11,566 nt of DNA from the NCBI GenBank assembly GCA_041674345.1, contig JBAYVY010000078.1, forward strand, positions 1 to 11,566. The letters are read 5' to 3'. This document shows positions 1 through 6,318 of this stretch, one piece after another; position 1 is the stretch's first letter; each line of letters begins with the position of its first letter. The position numbers and the translations under genes were made by a program. The DNA comes from JBAYVY01 sp041674345 (GTDB taxonomy: Bacteria > Planctomycetota > Phycisphaerae > Phycisphaerales > Zrk34). Below the pieces are notes generated by a model that ran no database searches, was not told the origin of the DNA, and was given only the letters and a program-made list of their open reading frames with translations.

Positions 1-578
1 ATGTCCGGGCGGGCGCGCGGGCCGTACACGCTGAAAAAACGCAACGCCGTGAAATTCAACTGATGCAGATTCCAATAGGTGTAGCCGATCATTTCGATCG
101 ACTTCTTGCTCGCCGGGTAGGCCGACAGCGGTTGATTGCAACTATCGGTTTCGATGAACGGCAGCACCGCCGTGTTGCCGTACACGCTGCTGGTCGATGC
201 GAACACGAACGTCCCCGTCCCGTTCAATCTCGCCCCCTCCAGCAGATTCACCGACCCGTTGATGTTCACCTCCGTGTAAAGCGGCGTGCGCCCGATCGAG
301 TATCGCACATTCGCCATCGCCGCCAGATGCGCCACCGCGCGCGGCTTATGTTTCTCAAACAACCCCATGATGGCGCCCGTATCCCGAATATCCACCTCCG
401 CCATCGTCACCCGCGGATGCTTCTCAAACCCCGCGACATTCCGCCGCTTCTGGCACGGATCGTAGTAATCGTTGAAATTGTCGATGGCGACCACGGGAAT
501 GTCCCGCGCGATCAGCCGCTCGACCAGGTGTGAACCCACCATCCCCGCCGCGCCTGTCACCACAATGCTGTTGCTCAT
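1..578 (-). CDS. UDP-glucuronate 4-epimerase-like NAD-dependent sugar epimerase, C-terminus missing
   Basis: Extended short-chain dehydrogenase/reductase of the nucleotide-sugar epimerase group; about 192 codons lie in the window and the gene continues past position 1. The N-terminus shows the Rossmann glycine motif GAAGMVG (residues 9-15) and the sequence DNFNDYYDP (33-41), typical of UDP-glucuronate 4-epimerases. The catalytic tyrosine-lysine pair is YPASK (Y154, K158), and FFSVYGPRARPDM near residue 181 matches the family's FFTVYGPxGRPDM. These enzymes use bound NAD to invert C4 of a UDP-sugar, here probably UDP-glucuronate to UDP-galacturonate, in the cytoplasm for surface polysaccharide synthesis. 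The ATG at 578 was chosen because AAGGA lies about 5 bases upstream. The substrate is inferred from these motifs, and UDP-glucose/GlcNAc epimerase remains possible. Confidence 0.88.
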   Translation of the reverse strand, partial: MSNSIVVTGAAGMVGSHLVERLIARDIPVVAIDNFNDYYDPCQKRRNVAGFEKHPRVTMAEVDIRDTGAIMGLFEKHKPRAVAHLAAMANVRYSIGRTPLYTEVNINGSVNLLEGARLNGTGTFVFASTSSVYGNTAVLPFIETDSCNQPLSAYPASKKSIEMIGYTYWNLHQLNFTALRFFSVYGPRARPD

Positions 579-589
579 AAAATCCTTCC

Positions 590-601
590 GCCGCTTGCGG
601 C
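590..601 (-). promoter_or_regulatory. Small hairpin touching the epimerase ribosome binding site
   Basis: GCCGC and GCGGC flank a two-base centre immediately upstream of the GGAAGGA ribosome binding site of the epimerase gene. Realistically it is a 4-bp stem with a 4-base loop. It could modulate access to the site, but such short palindromes are common in GC-rich DNA. Confidence 0.2.
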
Positions 602-668
602 TTAGCAATCTTCAAAACAACAGCTTACCATAGCTCCCCCCGCCAACCGGCCGTATTCCGCGTACAAG

Positions 669-697
669 GAAAACGCCGGCTGGACACCGGCGTTTTC
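669..697 (-). terminator. Intrinsic terminator between PEP-CTERM gene and epimerase gene
   Basis: A perfect 11-bp inverted repeat (669-679 with 687-697, arm GAAAACGCCGG) has a 7-base loop. The A/T ends of the arms give a U-rich 3' flank in both directions, TTTTCCTTG on the minus strand. It sits 31 bases past the stop of the PEP-CTERM gene and before the epimerase start, so the two minus-strand genes are probably separate units. Confidence 0.75.
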
Positions 698-727
698 ATC
701 GCACATTTTCCCGTAAAAACAGCGGTT

Positions 728-1399
728 CTACTTGCGACGACGACTCAGCATCGTCAACCCCGCAAGCCCCAGCATCGCCGCCCCGGCCGGTTCCGGCAAC
801 GTCGTCAGATTCGTCGCGCTGGCCGAGCTGAACCCAAACATGAACGAACCGCCGCTGAAATGAAACACCGCATTCTGCCCCGCATTGAAATCCGCGAAGT
901 TATAACCGGTCGGCAAATCGTAATTGTTCCACACCGCATTGCTGCTGCTGTTGAGGTTCACAAACACGTTGTCGAACGATTGCGACACACCGTTGCTGAA
1001 CACGTTCGCCAGTTGCACCGCGTTCGGCTTGGGGTTGGTGTACTGATACGTCGCCGACTGCGCGGCCACCTGAAACTGAATGCCGTCCGTGCCGCCCAAG
1101 CCGTCGTACTTGTCGATCTGGCCGAAGTCGCCGGTGTCGGAAGTGTCGTATCCGCCGCTTTGCAGACGAACGTACTTGAAGCGATCCACATAGAACGCCT
1201 GTTGGCTGGCGACGAACTGATACGAGCCGCTGGATTCATACCGCAGCGTGACGGTCATCGTCTGGCCGACCTGGAAGGCGGTCATGTTGGACGAATTGAT
1301 CTGTCCGCTGAGGACCAGTTGGATCAGGTCCGCCGACGCGGTGGATGCGAAACTCCCGGTCAACAACACAGCCGCAACGATATCGCAGTATCTGAACAT
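728..1399 (-). CDS. Secreted protein with PEP-CTERM sorting signal
   Basis: A 223-residue exported protein of unknown function. The N-terminus is a signal peptide (hydrophobic stretch AAVLLTGSFASTASA, cleavage probably after ASA). The body is rich in Ser, Asn, Gln, Tyr and Gly with no recognised enzymatic motif, which suggests a beta-rich surface or matrix protein. The C-terminus is a textbook PEP-CTERM signal: LPEPAG, a hydrophobic segment, then SRRRK. In known systems exosortase removes this tail while the protein crosses the inner membrane, often in exopolysaccharide-producing bacteria; no exosortase gene is in the window. The ATG at 1399 is preferred over the adjoining TTG at 1402 because GGAG lies 8 bases upstream. 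A terminator follows at 669-697. Its sequence outside the signals does not resemble the two PEP-CTERM proteins at 8742-10409. Confidence 0.85.
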   Translation of the reverse strand: MFRYCDIVAAVLLTGSFASTASADLIQLVLSGQINSSNMTAFQVGQTMTVTLRYESSGSYQFVASQQAFYVDRFKYVRLQSGGYDTSDTGDFGQIDKYDGLGGTDGIQFQVAAQSATYQYTNPKPNAVQLANVFSNGVSQSFDNVFVNLNSSSNAVWNNYDLPTGYNFADFNAGQNAVFHFSGGSFMFGFSSASATNLTTLPEPAGAAMLGLAGLTMLSRRRK

Positions 1400-1468
1400 C
1401 AATCTCTCTCCGAAAGGGGTGCGTAAATGGCACCGATGGGCGCTTCCCCGATGGACGCATGTACATCA

Positions 1469-1495
1469 TTGAGGGGGGAAGCGTTGCGGTACAAT
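1469..1495 (+). promoter_or_regulatory. Possible promoter for the sugar aminotransferase gene
   Basis: TACAAT (1490-1495) matches the sigma-70 -10 consensus at five of six bases. TTGAGG (1469-1474) lies upstream with a short 15-base spacing. A start near 1502 would give a leader of about 257 nt that includes the hairpins at 1623-1657. The rest of the 1400-1758 divergent region holds no convincing gene. Confidence 0.35.
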
Positions 1496-1622
1496 ACCCC
1501 ACACCCACGGAAATGCAAAACTATTTATCGGAAAACCAGATAGGGAAATACCCCTATATCGCAACGGAACACGCACGATCCAGCATCGTTCGCATGATGG
1601 CTCAGCGTGTGCGGTGTCAGGT

Positions 1623-1657
1623 TGATCGCTCCATATCGGTGAGCGATCACCGACATG
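1623..1657 (+). promoter_or_regulatory. Two mutually exclusive hairpins in the aminotransferase leader
   Basis: Hairpin A pairs 1623-1631 with 1641-1649 (9 bp, arm TGATCGCTC). Hairpin B pairs 1632-1642 with 1647-1657 (10 of 11 pairs, one A-C mismatch) around a GCGA tetraloop of the stable GNRA type. The two share bases 1641-1649 and cannot form together. No U-run follows, so neither is a terminator. They lie about 100 bases before the aminotransferase start, and could also act as a DNA operator. Confidence 0.4.
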
Positions 1658-1758
1658 TCCCGCTAAATCAGCCGCTCGACTGGATTCGCCCACCCACGGG
1701 CAAAACCCCGCCAATCCTGATACCATTTCCTTCCCCCCCCGCACCCGGAGTCCGCCCG

Positions 1759-2910
1759 ATGGCCGTCCCCCTGCTCGATCTCAAACGTCACTATCTGCCC
1801 CTCGCGACGGAACTGGAAGCCGTCGTTCTTGATGTCCTTCGCGGCGGCACCTACATCGGCGGTCCCTACGTCGAAAAACTCGAAAAGCAGATCGCCGATC
1901 TCTGCCGGTGCAAACGCGCCGTCGCCGTCTCCAGCGGCACCGACGCCATCCTCGTCGCTCTCATGGCCCTCGATATCAAGCCGGGCGATGAAATCATCAC
2001 CACGCCCTACACCTTCTTCGCCACCGCCGGCTGCATCGCGCGACTCGGCGCCGTCCCCGTCTTCGTCGATATCGACCCCCTCACCTTCAACATCGACAAA
2101 CACCTGATCGCCCGCGCCGTCACACCACGCACCAAAGCCATCCTCCCCGTCCACCTCTACGGCCAGATCGCCGACATGGACGCCATCAATTCCATCGCCG
2201 CCGAACACGACCTCGCCGTCGTCGAAGACGCCTGCCAGGCCATCGGCGCATCCCGCGACGGTAAAATGGCCGGGGCCATCGGCGCCGTCGGCTGCTTCAG
2301 TTTCTACCCCACGAAAAACCTGTCAGGCATCGGCGACGGCGGCATCGTCACGACGAATGACGAATTGCTCGGTGAAAAAATCGCCATCCTCCGAAACCAT
2401 GGCATGAACCCCCGCTACCACCATCACCTCCTCGGCGGAAACTTCCGCCTCGACGCCATCCAGTGCGCCCCGCTCACCGTCAAAATCCCCCACCTGCCCG
2501 AATGGAACAACAAACGCCGCGCCAACGCCACCCGCTACCGCCAACTGTTCGACAAGGCGGGCCTGACCGACTCCAACTTCCGGGGGCGGGGCCAATTCAT
2601 TGGCCCCGGCGTCACCTTGCCCACCGAAGTCACCCCCGGCCACATCTATCACCAATACATCATCCGCGTCAGCTCCGATCACCGCGACCGTCTGATCGCC
2701 CACCTCAAAGCCCGCAACATCGGCTGCGAAATCTACTACCCCGTCCCGCTCCACTTGCAGGAATGCTTCAAGTACCTCGGCCACCACGACGGCGACTACC
2801 CCGAATCCGAACGCGCCTCGATCGAATCCATCGCCCTCCCCATCTTCCCCGAACTGACCGACAGCGAATTGGAAGAAGTCGTCACCGCCATCGCCGATTA
2901 TTTCGGGTAA
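1759..2910 (+). CDS. DegT/DnrJ/EryC1/StrS-family PLP-dependent sugar aminotransferase
   Basis: A full-length 383-residue enzyme of the family that transfers an amino group, usually from glutamate, to a keto-sugar nucleotide using pyridoxal phosphate. Seen in the sequence: the N-terminal PLLDLKRHY, GGTYIGGPYVEKLE and SSGTDAI (59-64, cofactor phosphate contact); VVEDACQ with Asp157 for the pyridine nitrogen; and SFYPTKNLSGIGDGG with Lys186 as the Schiff-base lysine. The C-terminal domain has GGNFRLDAIQ and IYYPVPLHLQE. The overall pattern recalls WbpE-like enzymes making 3-amino sugars, but the substrate cannot be read from the sequence. The reading frame is open back to 1459; ATG 1759 was chosen because family homology begins there and GGAG lies 8 bases upstream. 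With the nearby epimerase it fits a lipopolysaccharide or exopolysaccharide sugar locus. Confidence 0.93.
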   Translation: MAVPLLDLKRHYLPLATELEAVVLDVLRGGTYIGGPYVEKLEKQIADLCRCKRAVAVSSGTDAILVALMALDIKPGDEIITTPYTFFATAGCIARLGAVPVFVDIDPLTFNIDKHLIARAVTPRTKAILPVHLYGQIADMDAINSIAAEHDLAVVEDACQAIGASRDGKMAGAIGAVGCFSFYPTKNLSGIGDGGIVTTNDELLGEKIAILRNHGMNPRYHHHLLGGNFRLDAIQCAPLTVKIPHLPEWNNKRRANATRYRQLFDKAGLTDSNFRGRGQFIGPGVTLPTEVTPGHIYHQYIIRVSSDHRDRLIAHLKARNIGCEIYYPVPLHLQECFKYLGHHDGDYPESERASIESIALPIFPELTDSELEEVVTAIADYFG

Positions 2911-2927
2911 GCACACGCCCCCCAATC

Positions 2928-2955
2928 GGCCCGCCCGCTTCAGCGGGCGGGGAGT
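2928..2955 (+). repeat. REP-like GC-rich palindrome, left copy
   Basis: A 28-base unit with arms CCCGCCCGC (2930-2938) and GCGGGCGGG (2943-2951), loop TTCA, and 3' tail GAGT. It begins 17 bases after the aminotransferase stop. There is no T-run, so it is not a classical terminator, though it could protect the mRNA 3' end. It recurs inverted at 3010-3037. Confidence 0.7.
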
Positions 2956-3009
2956 CGCGCGACGTGCGTGGTCCATTCGATCCCGGTACGACAGTGAAAC
3001 GATTCAACC

Positions 3010-3037
3010 ACTCCCCGCCCGGTAAACCGGGCGGGCC
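3010..3037 (-). repeat. REP-like GC-rich palindrome, right inverted copy
   Basis: Read on the minus strand this 28-base unit matches the left copy at 25 of 28 positions. The closing C-G pair of the loop is changed to G-C on both sides, so pairing is kept, and the loop is TTTA instead of TTCA. The head-to-head pair with a 54-base spacer resembles the BIME arrangement of REP elements. Confidence 0.7.
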
Positions 3038-3081
3038 AAATCCCCAAGCGGAGGGTTTCAACGAAGATGCCTCTGCCCACC

Positions 3082-4653
3082 CTACTTTTCAACCTGACCT
3101 ACTTTCTGTTTCCCTTGTCGCAAAATGTAGTATGACGCAAAGCAGACAAGCATGAGCGCTCCATGCGTTTTGCTCTTGCTCCCCAAGGCGGTAAAGATTG
3201 CGATGTTGAGGATAAGAAACCCCCCTGCGATGACAACCGCTGGCCACTTGTCTCGGAACGGCCTGCGGAGTACGGCGTACCGTATGAGCAAGGGTGGTGT
3301 GAGTCCGATTCCCCATGTCAGCAAGAAGGATATCAGGAGTAACATCGGATCAAAGAGATCATCAGTCGGGTCTATAGGTGTGGTCGGATCTAGGGAGGAT
3401 GCTGCGAACGGAGTCGGTTTCGGAGCAGCCGCAACGAACGTGGATCGCCGCAAGATATCGGTGATTGTCCGCTCAAACTCCGCTGCTTGTCCAGGCCGAT
3501 ACGTCGCTATAAACATGTATGCGCGGTCGCCCCGGATCGTCGAGAGCAAAAAACCATCGGCTGCTAATCCCGTACCCCGGTTCGCGATCAGCGACGTGAA
3601 GTACGCGGGCATGCCAGCGACTTCGCGTCGTACCGCACCGCCGGGCTTCGCAGGATTCATCGACAGTCCAGTTCCGCTCACCATTGAGTTGTGCAAATCA
3701 AGGAGATCAGCATCTGTGACAGGAACAGATTGCTGCGTTCCCGCTTTTTCAGCGGTGACAGAATAGACGTTGACCGTGGAAACGTCCCCCTTTGCTCGGT
3801 TTGGCCGCATGTTCAACAGGCGGTACACAGCAACGAGCATGCCTTCCGCGGTTTCCTTCTCCGGAGTTTCGTCACGTGCGACAACCACCCAGGTCGGAGG
3901 GAGCATAAACCGTTCGCCTGTTCCGACTACCACGGACTTCCACTCGGTAGATGGTGGCGTCTTCGCTGGTGCGGAGAGGTCGCCGGCAATCGCAGATGGT
4001 TTCCACCTTGCCACGATCTCGTCGGTCTTTGGAGACCAATAGTCGGCTGATCTGATCTGATACGCTGAGCTCAGTGTGTAAAGGATTCCGCCCTCGAGAA
4101 AGGCGAACTGATCGATCCTTGAAACTCCGTTATTGAACCGCACCGATACACGCCATCCAGTAGATGCAGCGCAGGCGAACGGTTTGGGGCCATCGATAAC
4201 TTCAAATGTTATTCCAGCCGATGGCATCCCATCCAGAAGTGCGCTAATCATAAATTCGGGTTTGTTCGGATGTTCACCCAGAATCCGACCTGTTGCGTCC
4301 TGTCGCCAGTAGCGGCTTGCTTTAATGGAGTTGATGACCCCGTTGTGGAGCCCCTTGGCATTGATGAGAGATTGAGAATATATCGTGACTCCACCGGCAG
4401 CCGGCTTGCCGACCGCGTCCGATGAGAGTTCGATAATCGTGAAATTGTCGGGAAGCGGCAGGATGCCACCTCCCGGTTGGGGATGTTCGGCCCATTCTTC
4501 CGTGGCGGACTGGCCGAGTACCAAGGATGGGAAGAAGCAGAACATCGCTGCGGCCAGTGTTAGTGTGGCGGATTTAAATACGAAACGAAACACCGGGCAA
4601 GACGTTGAGAACCTCAGTGTATTGCCGGCGCAGTGACGTGATTTCCCGGACAT
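3082..4653 (-). CDS. Membrane-anchored protein of unknown function with C-terminal three-helix domain
   Basis: A 523-residue protein I do not recognise. Residues 29-47 form a hydrophobic N-terminal segment ending SLVLGQ, probably a signal peptide or anchor. Residues 48-435 are a long soluble region, probably periplasmic, with no catalytic motif I can name. It has two Trp-containing segments, RYWRQDATG and DYWSPKTDEIVARW, and a Pro/Asp/Thr-rich linker before the membrane part. From about residue 437 there are three predicted transmembrane helices with the loop GSKSKTHGAL between the last two; I recall similar small C-terminal membrane domains in unrelated bacterial proteins but cannot verify it. 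Start 4653 has GGAG 6 bases upstream; an ATG at 4734 would add 27 unsupported residues. Codon use looks less GC-biased than in neighbouring genes. Confidence 0.75.
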   Translation of the reverse strand: MSGKSRHCAGNTLRFSTSCPVFRFVFKSATLTLAAAMFCFFPSLVLGQSATEEWAEHPQPGGGILPLPDNFTIIELSSDAVGKPAAGGVTIYSQSLINAKGLHNGVINSIKASRYWRQDATGRILGEHPNKPEFMISALLDGMPSAGITFEVIDGPKPFACAASTGWRVSVRFNNGVSRIDQFAFLEGGILYTLSSAYQIRSADYWSPKTDEIVARWKPSAIAGDLSAPAKTPPSTEWKSVVVGTGERFMLPPTWVVVARDETPEKETAEGMLVAVYRLLNMRPNRAKGDVSTVNVYSVTAEKAGTQQSVPVTDADLLDLHNSMVSGTGLSMNPAKPGGAVRREVAGMPAYFTSLIANRGTGLAADGFLLSTIRGDRAYMFIATYRPGQAAEFERTITDILRRSTFVAAAPKPTPFAASSLDPTTPIDPTDDLFDPMLLLISFLLTWGIGLTPPLLIRYAVLRRPFRDKWPAVVIAGGFLILNIAIFTALGSKSKTHGALMLVCFASYYILRQGKQKVGQVEK

Positions 4654-4743
4654 TGTGTTGCTCCGATGGTGATGGTTGACCGCCATTGTAGATGGGGTGA
4701 TGCAGGGAAACAAGAAGCGATGGGGCAGGAGCAAAAGCGGGGA

Positions 4744-5073
4744 TTATCTTGTCAGTGGCGTACTGCTCATCGTTTCAGTTCCGAAAGAAAGCCGATGGGT
4801 TTTCGCGGCGGGTCGGGGGTTTGAGATCACGGATTGTGATCTCAAAGCGTCCCATTCATCGCGGGTCAATTGGAACATGAAATCAGCGGGGAAGCGATCG
4901 GCGTTTCGTTTGGCTTGTTGGACCAAGACGCGCGTATCGACACCGTAGAATCCGGCGAGTTGCTCATCGAGCAGAACTTTCAAGCCGCGAATGACCACGA
5001 TGGATTGTTCCACCTGATCCGGTTGAAGCGCGAGTTTGTTCGATGCCCTGGAATGTTGACGTGGGATATTCAT
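4744..5073 (-). pseudogene. ORF6N-domain protein, truncated, probably by an internal out-of-frame deletion
   Basis: Residues 19-78 match the N-terminal half of the ORF6N DNA-binding domain found in phage antirepressors and chromosomal relatives: IVVIRGLKVLLDEQLAGFYG, then RNADRFPADFMFQLT, then DEWDALRSQSVISN. Where the family continues with GGRRYLPYAFTEQG, this frame gives an unrelated tail and stops at 109 residues. In another frame of the same DNA (about 4771-4815) the peptide PPRKPIGFLSELKR appears, which resembles the usual C-terminal tail of ORF6N proteins. The middle of the gene therefore seems to have been lost. A perfect 11-bp palindrome (4820-4846) sits at the junction. The start at 5073 lacks a clear ribosome binding site. 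A short but functional domain protein cannot be excluded. Confidence 0.65.
4820..4846. repeat. Perfect 11-bp inverted repeat at the ORF6N break
   Basis: TTTGAGATCAC (4820-4830) and GTGATCTCAAA (4836-4846) flank GGATT. One arm encodes part of LRSQS of the ORF6N domain; the other lies where family homology ends. It could be a deletion scar, a hairpin that promoted the deletion, or a small transcription stop signal. Confidence 0.6.
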
Positions 5074-5155
5074 GATTGTAGGCGATTGTAATGGACGGGA
5101 AGGGAGGAACAAGGGGCGACAAAACTTACGGGGCTTACCGCTGTTTACGGGGCGT

Positions 5156-5953
5156 TCACCGCACACCTTGCATCAGCGCCCCCACGCGCTTCGCGTCGAT
5201 GGGGGTGTCAATGTTGCCGCGTTTCAGGGAGGAGCCGACGATGAAGCCGTCGCAGTGCGGGCGGTACGTGGCGATGTTTTCGGGGGTGATGCCGCTGCCG
5301 ATGAAGACGGGGGTTTCGCCCCCGGAAGTTGCCGCTTGTTTGACTTGCTTGACGTGTTCGATGTCGGTGGCGACGCCGGTGCCGGTGCCGCTGACGATCA
5401 CAGCGTCCGCTCCGCCGCGCTGGATCAGGTCATGCACTTCCTGTTCCAACGGAATCGGCGCGACGGGGGCCGAATGCTTCACATTCACGTCGGCGAAGAT
5501 CGCTATGCCCTTTCTTCCGGGGGCGCGCAGGAGTTCATGCGCGATTCCCTGCAAAATACCCTGATCGGTGACGCGCGCCCCGCACAGCACATTGACGCGG
5601 ATGAACCTGGCTCCCACCGCCTGCGCCACGGCCAGAGCCGAGCAGCCGTCGTTTCGCAACACGTTGATGCCCAGGGGCAAATCGAACCGGCGACGAACTT
5701 CGCACGCCACGGCGGTCAGATGCGCGACGGTGTGGGCCGGGACGCGGCCGGGGAAGAACGGCGTATCGCCGAAGTTTTCCAACATGAGGCCATGAACTTT
5801 GCCCTCTACCAGCGTGGCGGCATCGCGCATCACGAAGTCGATGATATCGCCGATGGATTGCGTGTTTCGCGGCGCGCCCGGCAGCGGCGGGCAATGCAAC
5901 ATACCGATGACGGGTTGCGAAGCGACGAACAGTGATGTGCAAAGATTTGTCAT
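5156..5953 (-). CDS. BtpA/SgcQ-family TIM-barrel protein
   Basis: A 265-residue protein covering the full family length. Family signatures seen in order are PVIGMLHCPPLPGAP (14-28), ENFGDTPF (59-66), LGINVLRND (94-102), FADVNVKH (153-160), VIVSGTGTG (186-193) and IGSGITPENI (218-227). They form a (beta/alpha)8 barrel whose C-terminal motifs resemble phosphate-binding loops. In a cyanobacterium BtpA is needed for stable photosystem I, but most members, including E. coli SgcQ, are in non-photosynthetic bacteria and their reaction is unsettled; a sugar-phosphate or nucleoside-type substrate is a guess. ATG 5953 places the first motif normally; a TTG at 5992 would translate a simple repeat. No strong Shine-Dalgarno is visible. 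A terminator-like hairpin at 6012-6052 lies just upstream and may belong to its leader. Confidence 0.88.
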   Translation of the reverse strand: MTNLCTSLFVASQPVIGMLHCPPLPGAPRNTQSIGDIIDFVMRDAATLVEGKVHGLMLENFGDTPFFPGRVPAHTVAHLTAVACEVRRRFDLPLGINVLRNDGCSALAVAQAVGARFIRVNVLCGARVTDQGILQGIAHELLRAPGRKGIAIFADVNVKHSAPVAPIPLEQEVHDLIQRGGADAVIVSGTGTGVATDIEHVKQVKQAATSGGETPVFIGSGITPENIATYRPHCDGFIVGSSLKRGNIDTPIDAKRVGALMQGVR

Positions 5954-5983
5954 ATCCACAGAGTACCCATCTTTGTCCCGCAA

Positions 5984-6016
5984 ATCACCCAATCAAACAT
6001 CACCCAATCACCCAAT
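5984..6016 (-). promoter_or_regulatory. Three copies of ATTGGGTGAT upstream of btpA
   Basis: On the minus strand ATTGGGTGAT occurs three times, at plus positions 5984-5993, 5999-6008 and 6007-6016. The outermost copy overlaps the U-tract of the terminator. They lie 31-63 bases before the btpA start, where an operator or untranslated leader would be expected. It may equally be a simple tandem-repeat expansion. Confidence 0.35.
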
Positions 6017-6052
6017 AAAACAGCCCGCCCGACGCATGAGCATCGGGCGGGC
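6012..6052 (-). terminator. Strong intrinsic terminator ending the 6344-6012 transcript
   Basis: A 10-bp perfect stem (6023-6032 with 6043-6052, arm GCCCGCCCGA) is extended by two inner GC pairs across one mismatch. On the minus strand it is followed by TGTTTTATT. It lies about 60 bases upstream of btpA, so it either ends an independent small RNA or works as an attenuator in the btpA leader. Confidence 0.8.
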
Positions 6053-6092
6053 GCTAACGTGGTCGAAGCTGCACGCAGCTTCCACTTGCTGC

Positions 6093-6125
6093 TTAACGGT
6101 GCAGCTCCTTGATACAGTCAGACAC
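6093..6125 (-). CDS. Possible 10-codon leader peptide behind an extended Shine-Dalgarno
   Basis: GTG at 6125 begins VSDCIKELHR followed by TAA. It has an ideal AGGAGG seven bases upstream, within a 17-base block complementary to the 16S 3' end. No other site in the window has such a perfect Shine-Dalgarno. The peptide is too short to judge by coding statistics. It may be a true leader peptide upstream of the terminator at 6012-6052, or the site may bind ribosomes for another purpose. Confidence 0.3.
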   Translation of the reverse strand: MSDCIKELHR

Positions 6126-6141
6126 TGGATCACCTCCTTTA
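6125..6141 (-). promoter_or_regulatory. 17-base perfect complement of the 16S rRNA 3' tail
   Basis: The plus strand reads CTGGATCACCTCCTTTA, identical to the conserved 3' terminus of bacterial 16S rRNA; the minus-strand RNA would carry its full complement. Sequence beyond these 17 bases does not resemble 16S on either side, so this is not an rRNA gene fragment of any length. It is a hyper-extended Shine-Dalgarno or a 30S-binding site. Confidence 0.7.
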
Positions 6142-6318
6142 CAAAAAGAGCTTTATCCAGCCGTCGCCGCCTGCACGGGTTGACTGGCCCGTGCCCGGCA
6201 AGCCGCCGGACTCTTTCGCCGCGAGTGTTCCCGCGGCAACGCGAACCGAGCGTGGAAGGTGCCACGATTTCAGTCCGGTCGCATCGGCCCGAAACGCCGC
6301 CGAACGGGGTTCTCCCAT
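6139..6318 (-). CDS. Possible 59-residue ORF within the structured transcript
   Basis: ATG 6318 opens a frame encoding a basic, Gly/Ala-rich peptide beginning MGEPRSAAFR and ending GWIKLFL. Its TAA stop overlaps the extended Shine-Dalgarno of the next small ORF, which would suit translational coupling. There is no Shine-Dalgarno before the ATG, and the strong RNA folding of the same bases argues that the frame may be fortuitous. No signal peptide or known domain is visible. Confidence 0.25.
   Translation of the reverse strand: MGEPRSAAFRADATGLKSWHLPRSVRVAAGTLAAKESGGLPGTGQSTRAGGDGWIKLFL

Noticed and set aside
1428..1446. Sigma-54 promoter (TGGCAC plus GC)
   Set aside because: The spacing is one base short, the TTGC half is not matched, and it is over 300 bases from the aminotransferase start.
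1459..1758. 100-residue N-terminal extension of the aminotransferase
   Set aside because: The frame is open but its sequence resembles no part of the family, contains leader hairpins, and the ATG at 1759 has a ribosome binding site exactly at the family N-terminus.
6121..6145. Fragment of a 16S rRNA gene on the plus strand
   Set aside because: Only 17 bases match; sequence on both sides lacks any resemblance to 16S or a spacer, and promoter and terminator signals point to the minus strand.
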